Source: Crocinitomix sp. (GTDB lineage Bacteria > Bacteroidota > Bacteroidia > Flavobacteriales_D > Crocinitomicaceae). From it: a stretch of DNA of 38,827 nucleotides. Positions 18,564 to 27,523 of this stretch are shown piece after piece (positions within the stretch are counted from its first letter, which is position 1; each line of letters starts with the position of its first letter). The notes beneath the pieces are model-generated. The model was not told where the DNA came from. It did no database searches and was given only the letters and a program-made list of their open reading frames with translations. The DNA is taken from assembly GCA_030836155.1 (NCBI GenBank), contig JAURQI010000003.1, positions 1-38,827 on the forward strand, read 5' to 3'. Made by a program: the position numbers and the translations under genes.

Positions 18564-18941
18564 TTATGGAGCGTCCAAGACAAAAACACGAAAACTCAGA
18601 CGTGTTCGTTTTTTGACGTTAGAAATGATTTCGATTTTCCGACTTTGAAACCCCTGTTTACCTGTCGTATCAAACTCTAAATGAATCTTGCCAGATTCAC
18701 CGGGTTGAACAGGTGTTTTAGGAAAAAAGATCTTCGTACACGTGCATGCGACTTTATAATCGGAAATCAGAATTGGCTGGTTACCAGAATTGGTAAAGGA
18801 ATAGTCATGCTTTAAAACGGTTCCAGCCTTGGTGTCCGTGAAGTCATGATTTTTTTCAGAAAAAAAGAATTCCGCACCGCCACCCAAAGGGTAAGCAAAT
18901 GCGGAACTCAGCGCTATTATGATCGCAAAAAATAGCCTCAT
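18564..18941 (-). CDS. DUF1573 exported protein (third of tandem set)
   Basis: The 125-residue protein has a short hydrophobic signal peptide (LFFAIIIALSSAFA) followed by one DUF1573 Ig-like domain. The usual pattern is visible: HDFTDTKAGTVLKHDYSFTNSG, then the cysteine cluster ACTCTKIFFPKTPVQPGESG, then a closing beta strand. Its ATG overlaps the stop of the preceding DUF1573 gene by one base (TAATG), so it is translated from the same message. It is the most diverged of the three copies, lacking the CGC(T/S)VP motif of its neighbours. Function in the periplasm is unknown. The 3' end is 3 bp from that of folP, which converges on it. Confidence 0.85.
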   Translation of the reverse strand: MRLFFAIIIALSSAFAYPLGGGAEFFFSEKNHDFTDTKAGTVLKHDYSFTNSGNQPILISDYKVACTCTKIFFPKTPVQPGESGKIHLEFDTTGKQGFQSRKIEIISNVKKRTRLSFRVFVLDAP

Positions 18942-19393
18942 TAATTCGTTGGAGGTGGAGTTGTAATCGTCGAGTTAGACGCTTTCGCTTTTACTACACC
19001 TTTAATCTTTACTCTTTGAGACGGTGCATTTACCGCGTTAGAAGTAATGGTAACCGATTTATTAAATGGTCCAGTTCTTTTTGTGTCATACGTTACTTTA
19101 ATTTCAGCTGATGCACCAGGAGCGATAGGCTTCTTAGGGCAATCAGGAACTGTACATCCGCATGAACCTTTACACGTTGAAATAATTAGCGGAGCTGTCC
19201 CAGTATTTGTAACTGTAAAGATACATGATCCATCTGAACCATTTTCAATTGTACCGTAATCGTGTAATTCTTTATCTACAGTGATTACTGGCCCGTTTTC
19301 TTGGATAGCAACTGGCTGTCCTTCCTGCGCCATAGCCGTTGAACCAATCAAGGCCATTAATGCTAAGCCGAATGATAATAATGCTTTTCTCAT
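18941..19393 (-). CDS. DUF1573 exported protein (second of tandem set)
   Basis: The 150-residue protein has a signal peptide (cut near AMA-QE) and one DUF1573 domain. Conserved stretches are HDYGTIENGSDGSCIFTVTN, CKGSCGCTVPDCPKKPIAPG and TYDTKRTGPFNKSVTI. The Cys-rich loop is characteristic and may form disulfides or bind metal after export. That is inference. It is clearly a recent paralogue of the gene at 19428-19904, with most of the domain identical or conservatively changed. The start lies 34 bp after that gene's stop. Confidence 0.88.
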   Translation of the reverse strand: MRKALLSFGLALMALIGSTAMAQEGQPVAIQENGPVITVDKELHDYGTIENGSDGSCIFTVTNTGTAPLIISTCKGSCGCTVPDCPKKPIAPGASAEIKVTYDTKRTGPFNKSVTITSNAVNAPSQRVKIKGVVKAKASNSTITTPPPTN

Positions 19394-19427
19394 GATAATT
19401 CGTTTTTAATATTTCGTTTTTGTTTCT

Positions 19428-19904
19428 TTAGTTTACAGTTGGCCCACCTGTTGTTGTTGGTGCTCCACCAGAAGGCTTAGGTTTAACCTGCCCTTTAATT
19501 CGAACTGTTTTCTTAGGCGCATTCACTGCATTTGAGTTAATGGTCACCGTTTTATTAATCATTCCTGTTCTTTTTGTGTCATACTTGACGGTAATCTCAG
19601 TTGATGCTCCTGGCGCCACAGGCTCTTTGCTACAAGTTGGAACAGTGCAACCACAAGAACCTTTACAGAAAGAGATAATCAATGGCGCATTACCTGTATT
19701 TGTTACTGTAAACACACAAGTACCATCTCCATATTGTTCAATTGTACCATAGTCGTGTTCATTTTTATCGATAGAAATCTTCGGGCCATCTTTTGGCTCA
19801 ACAGGTTCTTCTGTTGTGATTTCTCCAGTAGTTTGGGCATAAACGCCATTCATTCCAACAACTGCTAAAAGCAGTAGACTCATTGTAAAAAACAGTTTTT
19901 TCAT
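19428..19904 (-). CDS. DUF1573 exported protein (first of tandem set)
   Basis: The 158-residue protein has a signal peptide (LLLLAVVGMNGVYA) and a DUF1573 domain with HDYGTIEQYGDGTCVFTVTN, CKGSCGCTVPTCSKEPVAPG and KYDTKRTGMINKTVTI, closely matching the next gene. The C-terminal tail is Gly/Thr/Pro-rich (GGAPTTTGGP), likely unstructured. It is the first gene of a three-gene unit and has a TATATTTG promoter box 36 bp upstream. The family is abundant in Bacteroidota. No activity is known. Confidence 0.88.
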   Translation of the reverse strand: MKKLFFTMSLLLLAVVGMNGVYAQTTGEITTEEPVEPKDGPKISIDKNEHDYGTIEQYGDGTCVFTVTNTGNAPLIISFCKGSCGCTVPTCSKEPVAPGASTEITVKYDTKRTGMINKTVTINSNAVNAPKKTVRIKGQVKPKPSGGAPTTTGGPTVN

Positions 19905-19939
19905 CTTTTAAATTTTTAATTGCTTACTTTATGCTGAAT

Positions 19940-19947
19940 CAAATATA
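19940..19947 (-). promoter_or_regulatory. Promoter -7 box for the DUF1573 unit
   Basis: TATATTTG on the minus strand matches TAnnTTTG and lies 36 bp before the first DUF1573 start codon. The -33 region at the expected distance is only T-rich (CTATTTT), so the call rests mainly on the -7 box. Confidence 0.45.
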
Positions 19948-20270
19948 TAAAGGTTCTTTAAGTGTTAAAATAGTTTAACAGAACATTAACAAAACGAATA
20001 AGTTCTGACAACGTTGCTTGTTTCCTCATTTGCTTGGTAGGGTAAATTCAAAATGAGTGCCAAATTCAGACTGAAGAGTATGATATGTTTGTGATTATCT
20101 CATTGATAAGCAGAACATCCACCCTTAAATGGCAATTAAACCGATTGAGTAATTGTTAAAAACCCTACTAAAACTTTTTTGGGGCACCTCTTTTATAAGT
20201 CAGCAAATATCTTATCTTTATTCTAAGCAATTGTTATGCATGACGAACAAATCAATTAATTAAGAAGTTC
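19948..20270. other. Non-coding divergent region between the DUF1573 unit and recQ
   Basis: About 320 bp without a supportable gene between two divergent units. It is AT-rich with scattered T runs. A TATCTTTA at 20213-20220 could be a degenerate -7 box for recQ, but no -33 box stands at proper spacing. I see no tRNA, riboswitch-like fold or strong inverted repeat here. Confidence 0.4.
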
Positions 20271-22457
20271 ATGGAGACCAAAGATGAGTTAGATATCAAA
20301 GGATCATTGAAGAAGTATTTTGGATTCAATGAATTTAAAGGTGAACAAGAAGCCATCATAGCAAATGTAATGGCGGGTAAGAATACGTTTGTTATTATGC
20401 CTACAGGTGGAGGTAAATCTATGTGTTATCAACTACCGGCTTTAATGCTAGGAGGAACAGCTGTCGTCGTTTCGCCGCTTATTGCACTCATGAAGAACCA
20501 GGTTGACGCCATGCGTCATACTTATGGATCCGACTCCATAGCACACTTTTTGAATTCCTCACTGACCAAAACAGAAATCAAACGAGTTAAGGAAGATATC
20601 ACAGACGGCAAGACAAAATTATTGTATGTTGCTCCTGAGTCACTCACTAAAAAAGAAAATATTGCTTTTTTAACTGGTGTAGGCATATCCTTTTTTGCCA
20701 TTGATGAGGCGCATTGTATTTCTGAATGGGGACATGATTTTCGTCCAGAGTATAGAAGACTGCGCGAAATATTTGAAGCGATCAGTGATGTTCCGATCAT
20801 TGCGTTAACGGCTACGGCAACGCCAAAGGTGCAGCATGACATTCAAAAGAACTTACACATGCTTGACGCGACTATCTTTAAGATGTCGTTTAATAGAGAG
20901 AATCTTTATTATGAGGTAAGGCCAAAAGAAGATGTAGAAAAAAACATCATTCGATTTATAAAAGAGAATAAGCTCAAGTCAGGCATCATTTATTGTCTTA
21001 GCCGTAAAAAGGTGGAAGAAATCGCAGAGGTTTTACAAATTAACGGAATTAATGCTTTGCCCTATCATGCAGGATTAGATTCTAGCGCAAGAGCTAGGCA
21101 CCAAGACATGTTCTTGATGGAAGAAGCCGATGTTATTGTTGCAACGATTGCTTTTGGTATGGGCATTGACAAACCTGATGTGCGTTTTGTCATACACCAT
21201 GACATTCCAAAAAGTTTAGAAAGTTATTATCAAGAAACAGGGCGAGCTGGTAGAGATGGGGGGCAAGGTCATTGCCTTACCTTTTACAGTTATAAAGACA
21301 TTGAAAAATTGGAAAAGTTTCTTCATGGGAAGCCAATTGCCGAACAAGAAGTGGGAAGACAGTTATTGCACGAGATTGTGTCTTATGCCGAAACCTCTGT
21401 ATGTCGAAGAAAATATATTCTCCATTATTTCGGAGAACGGTTTGATGAAAATCGTTGCAGCGAAATGTGTGATAACTGTAAAAACCCAAGAGAAAAATTT
21501 GAAGGGAAAGACGCCGTTCAGCTTTTCTTAAAGGCCGTTGATGAATTAAAAGAAAAGCAAAAAGCTAAGTACGTTTGCAACTACATACTCGGAAAAGAAA
21601 GTCAAGAGACAAAGTCTTATCGTCATGATACTCTTGAAGGATTTGGAGCAGGGAAAGACCAAGATTACAATTTCTGGAATGCAGTTTCAAGACAATGCCT
21701 CGTGCACGGTTTCTTGAGCAAGGAAATTGAATCATACGGGACCTTGAAACTTACAAAAGAAGGACGTAAATTCATCAATACACCTACTTCATTCATGCTC
21801 TTAAAAGAACACGATTACTCAAGTGGTGAAGAACATGCTTTTATCAATCCAAAAGGAGGAAATACAACAGATGATAAGTTGTATCAAATGTTACTCGATT
21901 TAAGAAAACGTATTTCAAAAGAGAAGAACGTGCCGCCTTTTGTCATTTTCCAAGAGCCTTCTTTGCAGGATATGACAATTCAATACCCAATAACATCAGA
22001 GGAGCTAGCGAATATCGTAGGTGTTGGAATTGGCAAAGCTAAGCGTTATGGACAGCCATTCATAGAATTGATCGCTTCTTACGTCAAAGAAAATGACATT
22101 GAACGTGCGCAAGATTTTGTTGTAAAATCGATGGTCAATAAGTCTGGACTCAAGGTACATATCATCCAAAATATTGACCGGAAAATGCCGCTAGAAGATA
22201 TTGCCTCTTCAAAAGGTAAAAGTGTTGATGAAATCATCTGTGAGATAGAAGGGATTGTTGGTTCAGGGACTAAAATTGATATCGATTATTATATCAAGGA
22301 TCAGCTCGATGACGAGGATCAAGAAGACATCTACGAATATTTCCTAGAAGCCGAAAGCGATAGCTTGGAAGATGCTTATGAGGAATTTGAAGGAGATTAC
22401 GAAGAAGAACAACTTCGTTTAATGCGCATCAAATTCATGAGTGAAATGGCGAACTAA
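20271..22457 (+). CDS. recQ: ATP-dependent DNA helicase RecQ
   Basis: The 728-residue 3'-5' helicase acts in recombination and fork repair. Helicase domain 1 carries Walker A PTGGGKS (residues 44-50), the DEAH box (145-148, followed by CISEWGHDFRPEY, the RecQ aromatic-rich loop) and ALTATATP. Domain 2 has YHAGLDS, IAFGMGIDKPDVR and QETGRAGRDG. The RecQ zinc site (CRRKYILHYFGE ... CSEMCDNC, ~376-402) is complete, then a winged-helix RQC region and an HRDC-like domain (~545-615). The last ~110 residues are acidic, ending in Glu/Asp-rich helix, and lack an obvious known domain. Its TAA stop overlaps the next ATG by one base. Confidence 0.95.
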   Translation: METKDELDIKGSLKKYFGFNEFKGEQEAIIANVMAGKNTFVIMPTGGGKSMCYQLPALMLGGTAVVVSPLIALMKNQVDAMRHTYGSDSIAHFLNSSLTKTEIKRVKEDITDGKTKLLYVAPESLTKKENIAFLTGVGISFFAIDEAHCISEWGHDFRPEYRRLREIFEAISDVPIIALTATATPKVQHDIQKNLHMLDATIFKMSFNRENLYYEVRPKEDVEKNIIRFIKENKLKSGIIYCLSRKKVEEIAEVLQINGINALPYHAGLDSSARARHQDMFLMEEADVIVATIAFGMGIDKPDVRFVIHHDIPKSLESYYQETGRAGRDGGQGHCLTFYSYKDIEKLEKFLHGKPIAEQEVGRQLLHEIVSYAETSVCRRKYILHYFGERFDENRCSEMCDNCKNPREKFEGKDAVQLFLKAVDELKEKQKAKYVCNYILGKESQETKSYRHDTLEGFGAGKDQDYNFWNAVSRQCLVHGFLSKEIESYGTLKLTKEGRKFINTPTSFMLLKEHDYSSGEEHAFINPKGGNTTDDKLYQMLLDLRKRISKEKNVPPFVIFQEPSLQDMTIQYPITSEELANIVGVGIGKAKRYGQPFIELIASYVKENDIERAQDFVVKSMVNKSGLKVHIIQNIDRKMPLEDIASSKGKSVDEIICEIEGIVGSGTKIDIDYYIKDQLDDEDQEDIYEYFLEAESDSLEDAYEEFEGDYEEEQLRLMRIKFMSEMAN

Positions 22458-23434
22458 TGATCGGAGGTTTTACTATAAGACGTCCTTTTCAATTGGGCAA
22501 CCTTTTATTCGCTCTTTGTTTTTTGACCATTGCTTGTCAAAAGATAACAGAACCCGATCCGACAAAACTAATCAGCGACCAGGAATTCGAAGAGACCTTA
22601 AAAATAGATGGTCATGATTTTGACAGTCTCATTATTGAAAATTGCACCTTCATAGGAGGTGGTTTATCTATATGAGATGCAGATCACGTTATTATACGCA
22701 ATTGCACATTCGAGGATATTCTTCTCAACGGAATTGCTGTAGGTTTCACCGGACCTGCTTCGCATATACTTATAGAAGACTGCTCGTTTGATCGGATCAG
22801 CTATAATGCTATCGATAGCCATGAAGACGCCCCTAACGGAACGATTTGCGGGTGCATCATTAAGAATGCAGGACTTAGTGAGACCGGAGCTGCAATGGGT
22901 CAGCCGCATCACGGCATATATTGGAAAGGGAAAGATGTTCTAATCGAAGAAAATCGATTTGAAGCAGGTGAACAACCACATGGTAATGCTATTAGCGTTA
23001 GAAGCTCGGGTATTATTAGAAAAAATATTATCCTCACCTTTAATACATACTGAATCAGTTGCGCAACGCTTGGCAATTTAGATTACCATAACGAAAATGT
23101 GATCATACACTTTAATACGGTGCTCAGTGCAGCCAACTATTCCGTTTATATAGCAAAAGATTATGAAGCGACAACCAGTTTTTCAATTTACGGGAACCTA
23201 CTTGTCAATGCTACAGAAGAATACTTCACCACCTTTTATGATGTCTCAGGCATTGAAAATAATCTGGCTGTTGCCGGAGGAATAGATTTTATTGACCCGA
23301 CCAAGGGTGATTTACGTCTAATGCCTGGATCGATTGCAGGAGATTATTGCGCAGGATTAGCTTTTTTTCCATTGACAGACATTGATGGCGATATGCGCTT
23401 AAGTGAAACACTAAATGCGGGAGCAGATGAATAG
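22457..23434 (+). pseudogene. Beta-helix lipoprotein gene interrupted by two in-frame TGA codons
   Basis: One reading frame of 326 codons is broken only by TGA at 22673-22675 (codon 73) and at 23051-23053 (codon 199). It ends at TAG 23432-23434, and no frameshift is needed. The N-terminus has a lipoprotein signal (FALCFLTIAC, lipidated Cys27). The body has the repeating right-handed beta-helix pattern (LIIENCTFIGGGLSI, VIIRNCTFEDI, ILIEDCSFDRI, VLIEENRF), like pectate-lyase-fold or NosD-type surface proteins. The C-terminus (DIDGDMRL ... LNAGADE) is typical for such proteins. The ATG overlaps the recQ stop, and the last codons overlap the next gene. TGA is a true stop elsewhere in the window (25174, 26409). 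The simplest reading is a recent pseudogene. UGA read-through or sequence error is possible. Confidence 0.75.
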
Positions 23435-23921
23435 GATCGTCATATTTATTTATTTTTTCGCATCATCCTACTCGATCTGTCAAGACACTGCGCGAAGGCC
23501 CATCCAGCTCAGCACGCAATTTGATTTGAGTTTTTTTCATTTGGGTAGTTATGGTAAAGAACGATCGATTATCTATCTAGAACAGAGTCTTGATTACCAG
23601 TTTGATAACGGAATAGAAATCGGAGGCTCATTTGGGATAAACGCCTACCCTGCCCTATTAGCTTTACCGATTGGTGCGCAGGTTCGCATTCCCTTATTCC
23701 CAAATAGCCTAAGAAATTGGGTGCTGAGCCAATCCATTCATAAAAATCTACCGGTCGGAGATATATTTTACAATGGGAATCGTTACCGTGGTGGATTTAG
23801 TATGACCGTTTACGAAAAAGACAAAATCCACATTTCACCCGAATTGGGTTATAGCTTCGTTTGGGATCGTTACGGTGGAATGGCACTTAGTTTTTTGGCC
23901 GGAATACGCGTATCCTATTAA
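23427..23921 (+). CDS. Small beta-barrel-like exported protein
   Basis: The protein of ~164 residues starts best at ATG 23427 (MNRIVIFIYFFASSYS), giving a signal peptide ending near ICQ. An upstream ATG at 23415 adds four residues. The body alternates polar and aromatic/hydrophobic residues (FDLSFFHLGSYG, IIYLEQSLDYQFDNGIEIGGSFGI, IHISPELGYSFVW, MALSFLAGIRVSY) and ends in an aromatic residue, as outer-membrane beta-barrels do. Its start overlaps the stop of the broken beta-helix gene by 8 bp, and its stop overlaps that of the converging M16 gene. The family is not recognised. A small outer-membrane barrel is likely. Confidence 0.65.
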   Translation: MNRIVIFIYFFASSYSICQDTARRPIQLSTQFDLSFFHLGSYGKERSIIYLEQSLDYQFDNGIEIGGSFGINAYPALLALPIGAQVRIPLFPNSLRNWVLSQSIHKNLPVGDIFYNGNRYRGGFSMTVYEKDKIHISPELGYSFVWDRYGGMALSFLAGIRVSY

Positions 23922-25177
23922 CCAGCAGACACCATTAATAAATCTGCTCTATTCCAATATTTATTCGCTAATCGTTTTAGATCCTCAGCCGTGGTATTAT
24001 GAACTGCAGCAATGAAGTCATTGTAATAAGATGTTTTCAAATCATTAAAATGAATATTCTTAAAGTTCTCCATCATGGCGATGGAGCCATCTGCATGTCT
24101 CAGAAAATCACCTAACATATAGTTCTTCACTTTTTGTAGCTCTTCATTATCTACCAACTCTTTCTTAAGCTGTTCCATTTCTTTAAATATCTCTTCAATA
24201 GCGGCATCTCGAACATCTACCCCTACTTCCGTTGAAATGAAAAAATAAGCTGCATCTTGCATAACAGACATACCCGACCCAATACCATACGTATATCCTT
24301 TATCTTCCCGAATGTTTGTCATCAAACGCGAACCAAAATAACCTCCCAAAAGTGTATTTAACAATTGGAATTTAAAATAATCGGGGTGATTTTTAGAGAA
24401 CATTAAACGACCTACCCGAATGGCAGACTGAATGGCATCTTTAACTGGAATGTGTTTTGCACCTTTTTCTTGAACCTTTACAGAAGGTTCAAATTCAATG
24501 TCCCGTACCTCTAATGAGGCTGCCCATTTTTCAAACTCTTCAATTAAATCAGGTTCCGCGTCTCCTACTAAGAAAATAACTGGAGCTTGACTGCGATAAT
24601 ACGTTTGGTAGAATTCAAGAATATCTTCGCGTTGAAGATTTTCAAAATCCTCATCTTGAGCAACGCTACCGTATTCTGTATCAGCTCCAAAAAGGGATTC
24701 ATTAAACACTCGTCTGGCAATTGTCTTGACCTTCTTCGCATCTATCTGAAAACGTTTTAAACCAACCGTTTTTTCTTTTTCAACTTCTGCTTCTGGAAAT
24801 TCGGCATTGATAAATGCTTTGTAAAAGCACTTAAAAATGTTGGTCATATTTTCTTTCAGACCATACAGTGAAATTCCGGCATGATCTCGGTCGATTTCGT
24901 GTTGCACATAACCGCCATAGAAATCAATCTCTTCTGCAATCTCTCCCGCACTTTTATCCGCGGTACCTGCGAGCAATAGTTTATTCGTATATGATCCAAC
25001 GAGTCTTTTTTCTTGGTATTTGCTACCAGCTGTCCATTCGATATCCAATTTAATGGACTCGTCTTTATTGTGCTTAATCCAATAAAGTTCCATTCCATTA
25101 GCTAATTGGATTCTTTCTGGAAGAATTAAATCCAATTTTTCCGCTTGTTTAAAATTAGGTGCTATTGATCTGTTCAT
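23918..25177 (-). CDS. M16 family peptidase-like subunit lacking the zinc motif
   Basis: The 419-residue protein has the two-domain M16 fold pattern (GMELYWIKHN, GYFGSRLMTNIREDKGYTYGIGS). Where active members have HxxEH it has SYTNK (residues ~62-66), so it cannot bind catalytic zinc in the usual way. It does keep the R...Y pair of the C-terminal domain (IREDKGYTYG), which contacts substrate in partner-type subunits. It is therefore probably the non-catalytic half of a heterodimer with the gene upstream. Its ATG overlaps the upstream gene's TGA stop by 4 bp (ATGA), which favours one-to-one synthesis. No signal peptide is seen. Confidence 0.87.
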   Translation of the reverse strand: MNRSIAPNFKQAEKLDLILPERIQLANGMELYWIKHNKDESIKLDIEWTAGSKYQEKRLVGSYTNKLLLAGTADKSAGEIAEEIDFYGGYVQHEIDRDHAGISLYGLKENMTNIFKCFYKAFINAEFPEAEVEKEKTVGLKRFQIDAKKVKTIARRVFNESLFGADTEYGSVAQDEDFENLQREDILEFYQTYYRSQAPVIFLVGDAEPDLIEEFEKWAASLEVRDIEFEPSVKVQEKGAKHIPVKDAIQSAIRVGRLMFSKNHPDYFKFQLLNTLLGGYFGSRLMTNIREDKGYTYGIGSGMSVMQDAAYFFISTEVGVDVRDAAIEEIFKEMEQLKKELVDNEELQKVKNYMLGDFLRHADGSIAMMENFKNIHFNDLKTSYYNDFIAAVHNTTAEDLKRLANKYWNRADLLMVSAG

Positions 25178-26412
25178 GACGTCTTTTTTACACGTAAGAT
25201 GGATTGTTTATTCGGGCTGATTGTCCTTTGTAAAAATAATTGCAAGTTCAAAGGAGTAATTGCATCGTAAGCCTCTAATTCATTATTCAATTCTTCCAAT
25301 TTCCCCATATTCTCGAAAAAAGCTATTTTCATCATGCGATTCAGTAAGTTCTGTTCGCCAAATACCTTACCTGTTTTATGTTTATTCTTTACTTTTTGAA
25401 GCTCCATCTCCTCTATTTCATGGATCATGAGTTTTTCGAGCTCTTCCCAGATAGATCTTTCGGCTTGTTCAAAACTTATATCGTCAGAAAGATGACCATT
25501 TATAATTAAGAGTCCGTCCTCAAGCGCTCCTGTGATATAAGATGAGATACTTGAAAATAAACGATCTTTTACAACCAAACGCTGATAGAGCCGAGAGGAT
25601 TTACTGCCGGCTAAAAGGTCCGTACAGAGATCCCCAAAGTAATGATCCTCTGAAGTTCTTCCTCCCATTCTAAATGCAATATAAACCGCATTGGAAGGAA
25701 CATCACGTTCCAATTCCAATTCTCGTTTATCATTTTGTGGCGCTTCTGGTTTCCAGTTACGCGGCTTAATCTCGCGTCGCGGTATGTCACCAAACCATTT
25801 ATTGACCATTGATTTTACAGCCTCCAATTGCAAATTACCTCCAATAACCAAAGTTGCATTATTCGGTGCATAATGTTCATAAAAGAAGTCTTTTACTTCC
25901 TGCATGCTCGCACCTTCAATATGCTCTATGGATTTACCAATGGTCGCCCATTGATAGGGATGTGTTTTATATATGAGCGGTCTAAAATTTAACCAAACAT
26001 CACCATAAGGTTGATTCAAATAGCGTTGTTTAAACTCTTCTATCACCACACCTCTTTGAACCTCCAAACTTTTCGGAGTAAAAGCCAATTCAAGCATACG
26101 ATCACTTTCTAGCCAAAGCGCTGTTTCAATATTCTCTGCTGGCAGTACCTCGTAATAATTCGTGATGTCATTATTGGTAAAGGCATTACACTCACCACCT
26201 ACCATTTGCAGAGGTGCATCAAAATTTGGAATATTTGCCGATCCGCCGAACATGAGGTGTTCAAATAGATGTGCGAACCCTGTTCGATCTTCTTCCTCAT
26301 CTCTTGCACCAACATTATACAGTAGATTCACGACCGCTAAAGGCGTTGTTTCATCCTGATGAAATAAAATCTTCAGGCCATTTTCTAATTCAAATTTTTC
26401 GTATTCAATCAT
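25174..26412 (-). CDS. M16 family zinc peptidase, catalytic subunit
   Basis: The 412-residue protein carries the inverted zinc motif HLFEH (His48, Glu51, His52) and the downstream VVIEEF glutamates (~125-126) at the spacing expected for the third ligand. ENGLKILFHQDETTPLAVVNLLYNVGARDE is typical of the N-terminal domain. The C-terminal part is MPP/PqqL-like. It likely cleaves peptides as a clamshell with the inactive partner encoded directly after it. No signal peptide is visible, so the location is probably cytoplasmic, though this is not certain. It overlaps the nitronate monooxygenase-like gene upstream by 4 bp (ATGA). Confidence 0.9.
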   Translation of the reverse strand: MIEYEKFELENGLKILFHQDETTPLAVVNLLYNVGARDEEEDRTGFAHLFEHLMFGGSANIPNFDAPLQMVGGECNAFTNNDITNYYEVLPAENIETALWLESDRMLELAFTPKSLEVQRGVVIEEFKQRYLNQPYGDVWLNFRPLIYKTHPYQWATIGKSIEHIEGASMQEVKDFFYEHYAPNNATLVIGGNLQLEAVKSMVNKWFGDIPRREIKPRNWKPEAPQNDKRELELERDVPSNAVYIAFRMGGRTSEDHYFGDLCTDLLAGSKSSRLYQRLVVKDRLFSSISSYITGALEDGLLIINGHLSDDISFEQAERSIWEELEKLMIHEIEEMELQKVKNKHKTGKVFGEQNLLNRMMKIAFFENMGKLEELNNELEAYDAITPLNLQLFLQRTISPNKQSILRVKKTS

Positions 26413-27374
26413 GTAAATTGAAATTTTGATCCTGTTAACTCTTGTCGAGCGGATTCAAACTCATTTATAATTTCTTTGACAATTTCCGCTGCCGGCTTTA
26501 CTTCACTAATAATGCTGGCAATCTGTCCAATTTCAAGTTCGCCTTCCTCCAAATCTCCTTCAAACATCCCTTTTTTTGCACGCCCTCTACCCAATAGTTC
26601 TTTTAGTTCTTCAACACTGGCTTCGTTTTGATAAGCCTGTTCCACTTGCTGGAAAAAAGAATTTTTAATCAACCGTACAGGTGTCAATTCTTTTAAGGTC
26701 AATTTCGTTCCGCCATCTTCAGTTTCAACCACTTTATCTTTAAACGCTTGATGCGCCGAAGACTCGTCAGATGCAACAAAACGACTACCTATTTGAACGG
26801 CATCCGCTCCTAGCGCCATCGCAGCCAGCATTCCTCTTCCAGTGCCAATTCCACCCGCTGCTATTACAGGTATATCCAATACCTTTTTTACAGCTGGTAC
26901 CAAAGTCAAGGTTGTCGTTTCATCTAAACCGTTATGTCCACCCGCTTCAAATCCTTCAACAACGACAGCGTCCACTCCCGCCGCCTGAGATTTGATCGCA
27001 AATTTCTGACTTGAAACGACATGCACGACAGTAATCCCATTCTCTTTGAGCATCGAAGTCCATGTTTTCGGATTTCCAGCTGAACTGAATACAATGGGAA
27101 CTTTATATTTAACAATGGTTTGTATGTGTTTATCAATGTCCGGGTATAACATCGGCAAATTAACAGCAAAAGGTTTGTCCGTTGCTGCTTTACATTTTTG
27201 CACATGCTCCTCTAATACCTCTGGGTACATCGAGCCAGAACCTATTATACCAAGCCCACCTGCATTGCTCACGGCCGCTGCTAATCGCCAACCCGAACAC
27301 CAAATCATACCTGCCTGAATCAAGGGGTAATCAATGCCGAATAATCCAGTAATACGGTTTTTTTCGTTCGTCAT
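26409..27374 (-). CDS. Nitronate monooxygenase / FabK-like FMN protein
   Basis: The 321-residue TIM-barrel flavoprotein starts with LFGIDYPLIQAGMIWCSG, the signature of the NMO/2-nitropropane dioxygenase and enoyl-ACP reductase II (FabK) family. Further motifs are VSNAGGLGIIGSGS, VVEGFEAGGHNG (conserved His after GG) and the FMN-phosphate loop AAGGIGTGRGMLAAMALGADAVQIGSRF. It may oxidise nitronates such as propionate 3-nitronate, or reduce enoyl-ACP. The family cannot be split safely by eye. It is the first gene of a unit with the two M16 genes, each overlap being 4 bp. Confidence 0.87.
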   Translation of the reverse strand: MTNEKNRITGLFGIDYPLIQAGMIWCSGWRLAAAVSNAGGLGIIGSGSMYPEVLEEHVQKCKAATDKPFAVNLPMLYPDIDKHIQTIVKYKVPIVFSSAGNPKTWTSMLKENGITVVHVVSSQKFAIKSQAAGVDAVVVEGFEAGGHNGLDETTTLTLVPAVKKVLDIPVIAAGGIGTGRGMLAAMALGADAVQIGSRFVASDESSAHQAFKDKVVETEDGGTKLTLKELTPVRLIKNSFFQQVEQAYQNEASVEELKELLGRGRAKKGMFEGDLEEGELEIGQIASIISEVKPAAEIVKEIINEFESARQELTGSKFQFT

Positions 27375-27523
27375 AATGATAGGATTCGCGCTTCAGGTCA
27401 AAACTTCTAAAAGCGCCTATTGATTGTTCAAAATTAATGATAATAAAAGGTAAATCAACATCACTATGGAATGATTCGTTTTTTTTTTTTATAAATTAGA
27501 TGGTTTAGAATGACACAAAAGAT

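Noticed and set aside
20175-20220. recQ promoter from TTTTTTG and TATCTTTA
   Set aside because: The boxes are over 30 bp apart, beyond the known spacing, and the -7 box lacks the final G.
22664-22912. Minus-strand 82-residue frame in the broken beta-helix gene
   Set aside because: No homology or start signal; it is antisense to clear beta-helix coding sequence.
22457-23434. Genome-wide reassignment of TGA as Trp to explain the broken gene
   Set aside because: TGA ends several intact genes (the M16 peptidase at 25174, the flavoprotein at 26409), and TGG is used freely for Trp.
22457-23434. Selenocysteine at the two TGA codons
   Set aside because: Beta-helix lipoproteins are not known selenoproteins and I see no convincing hairpin directly after either TGA.
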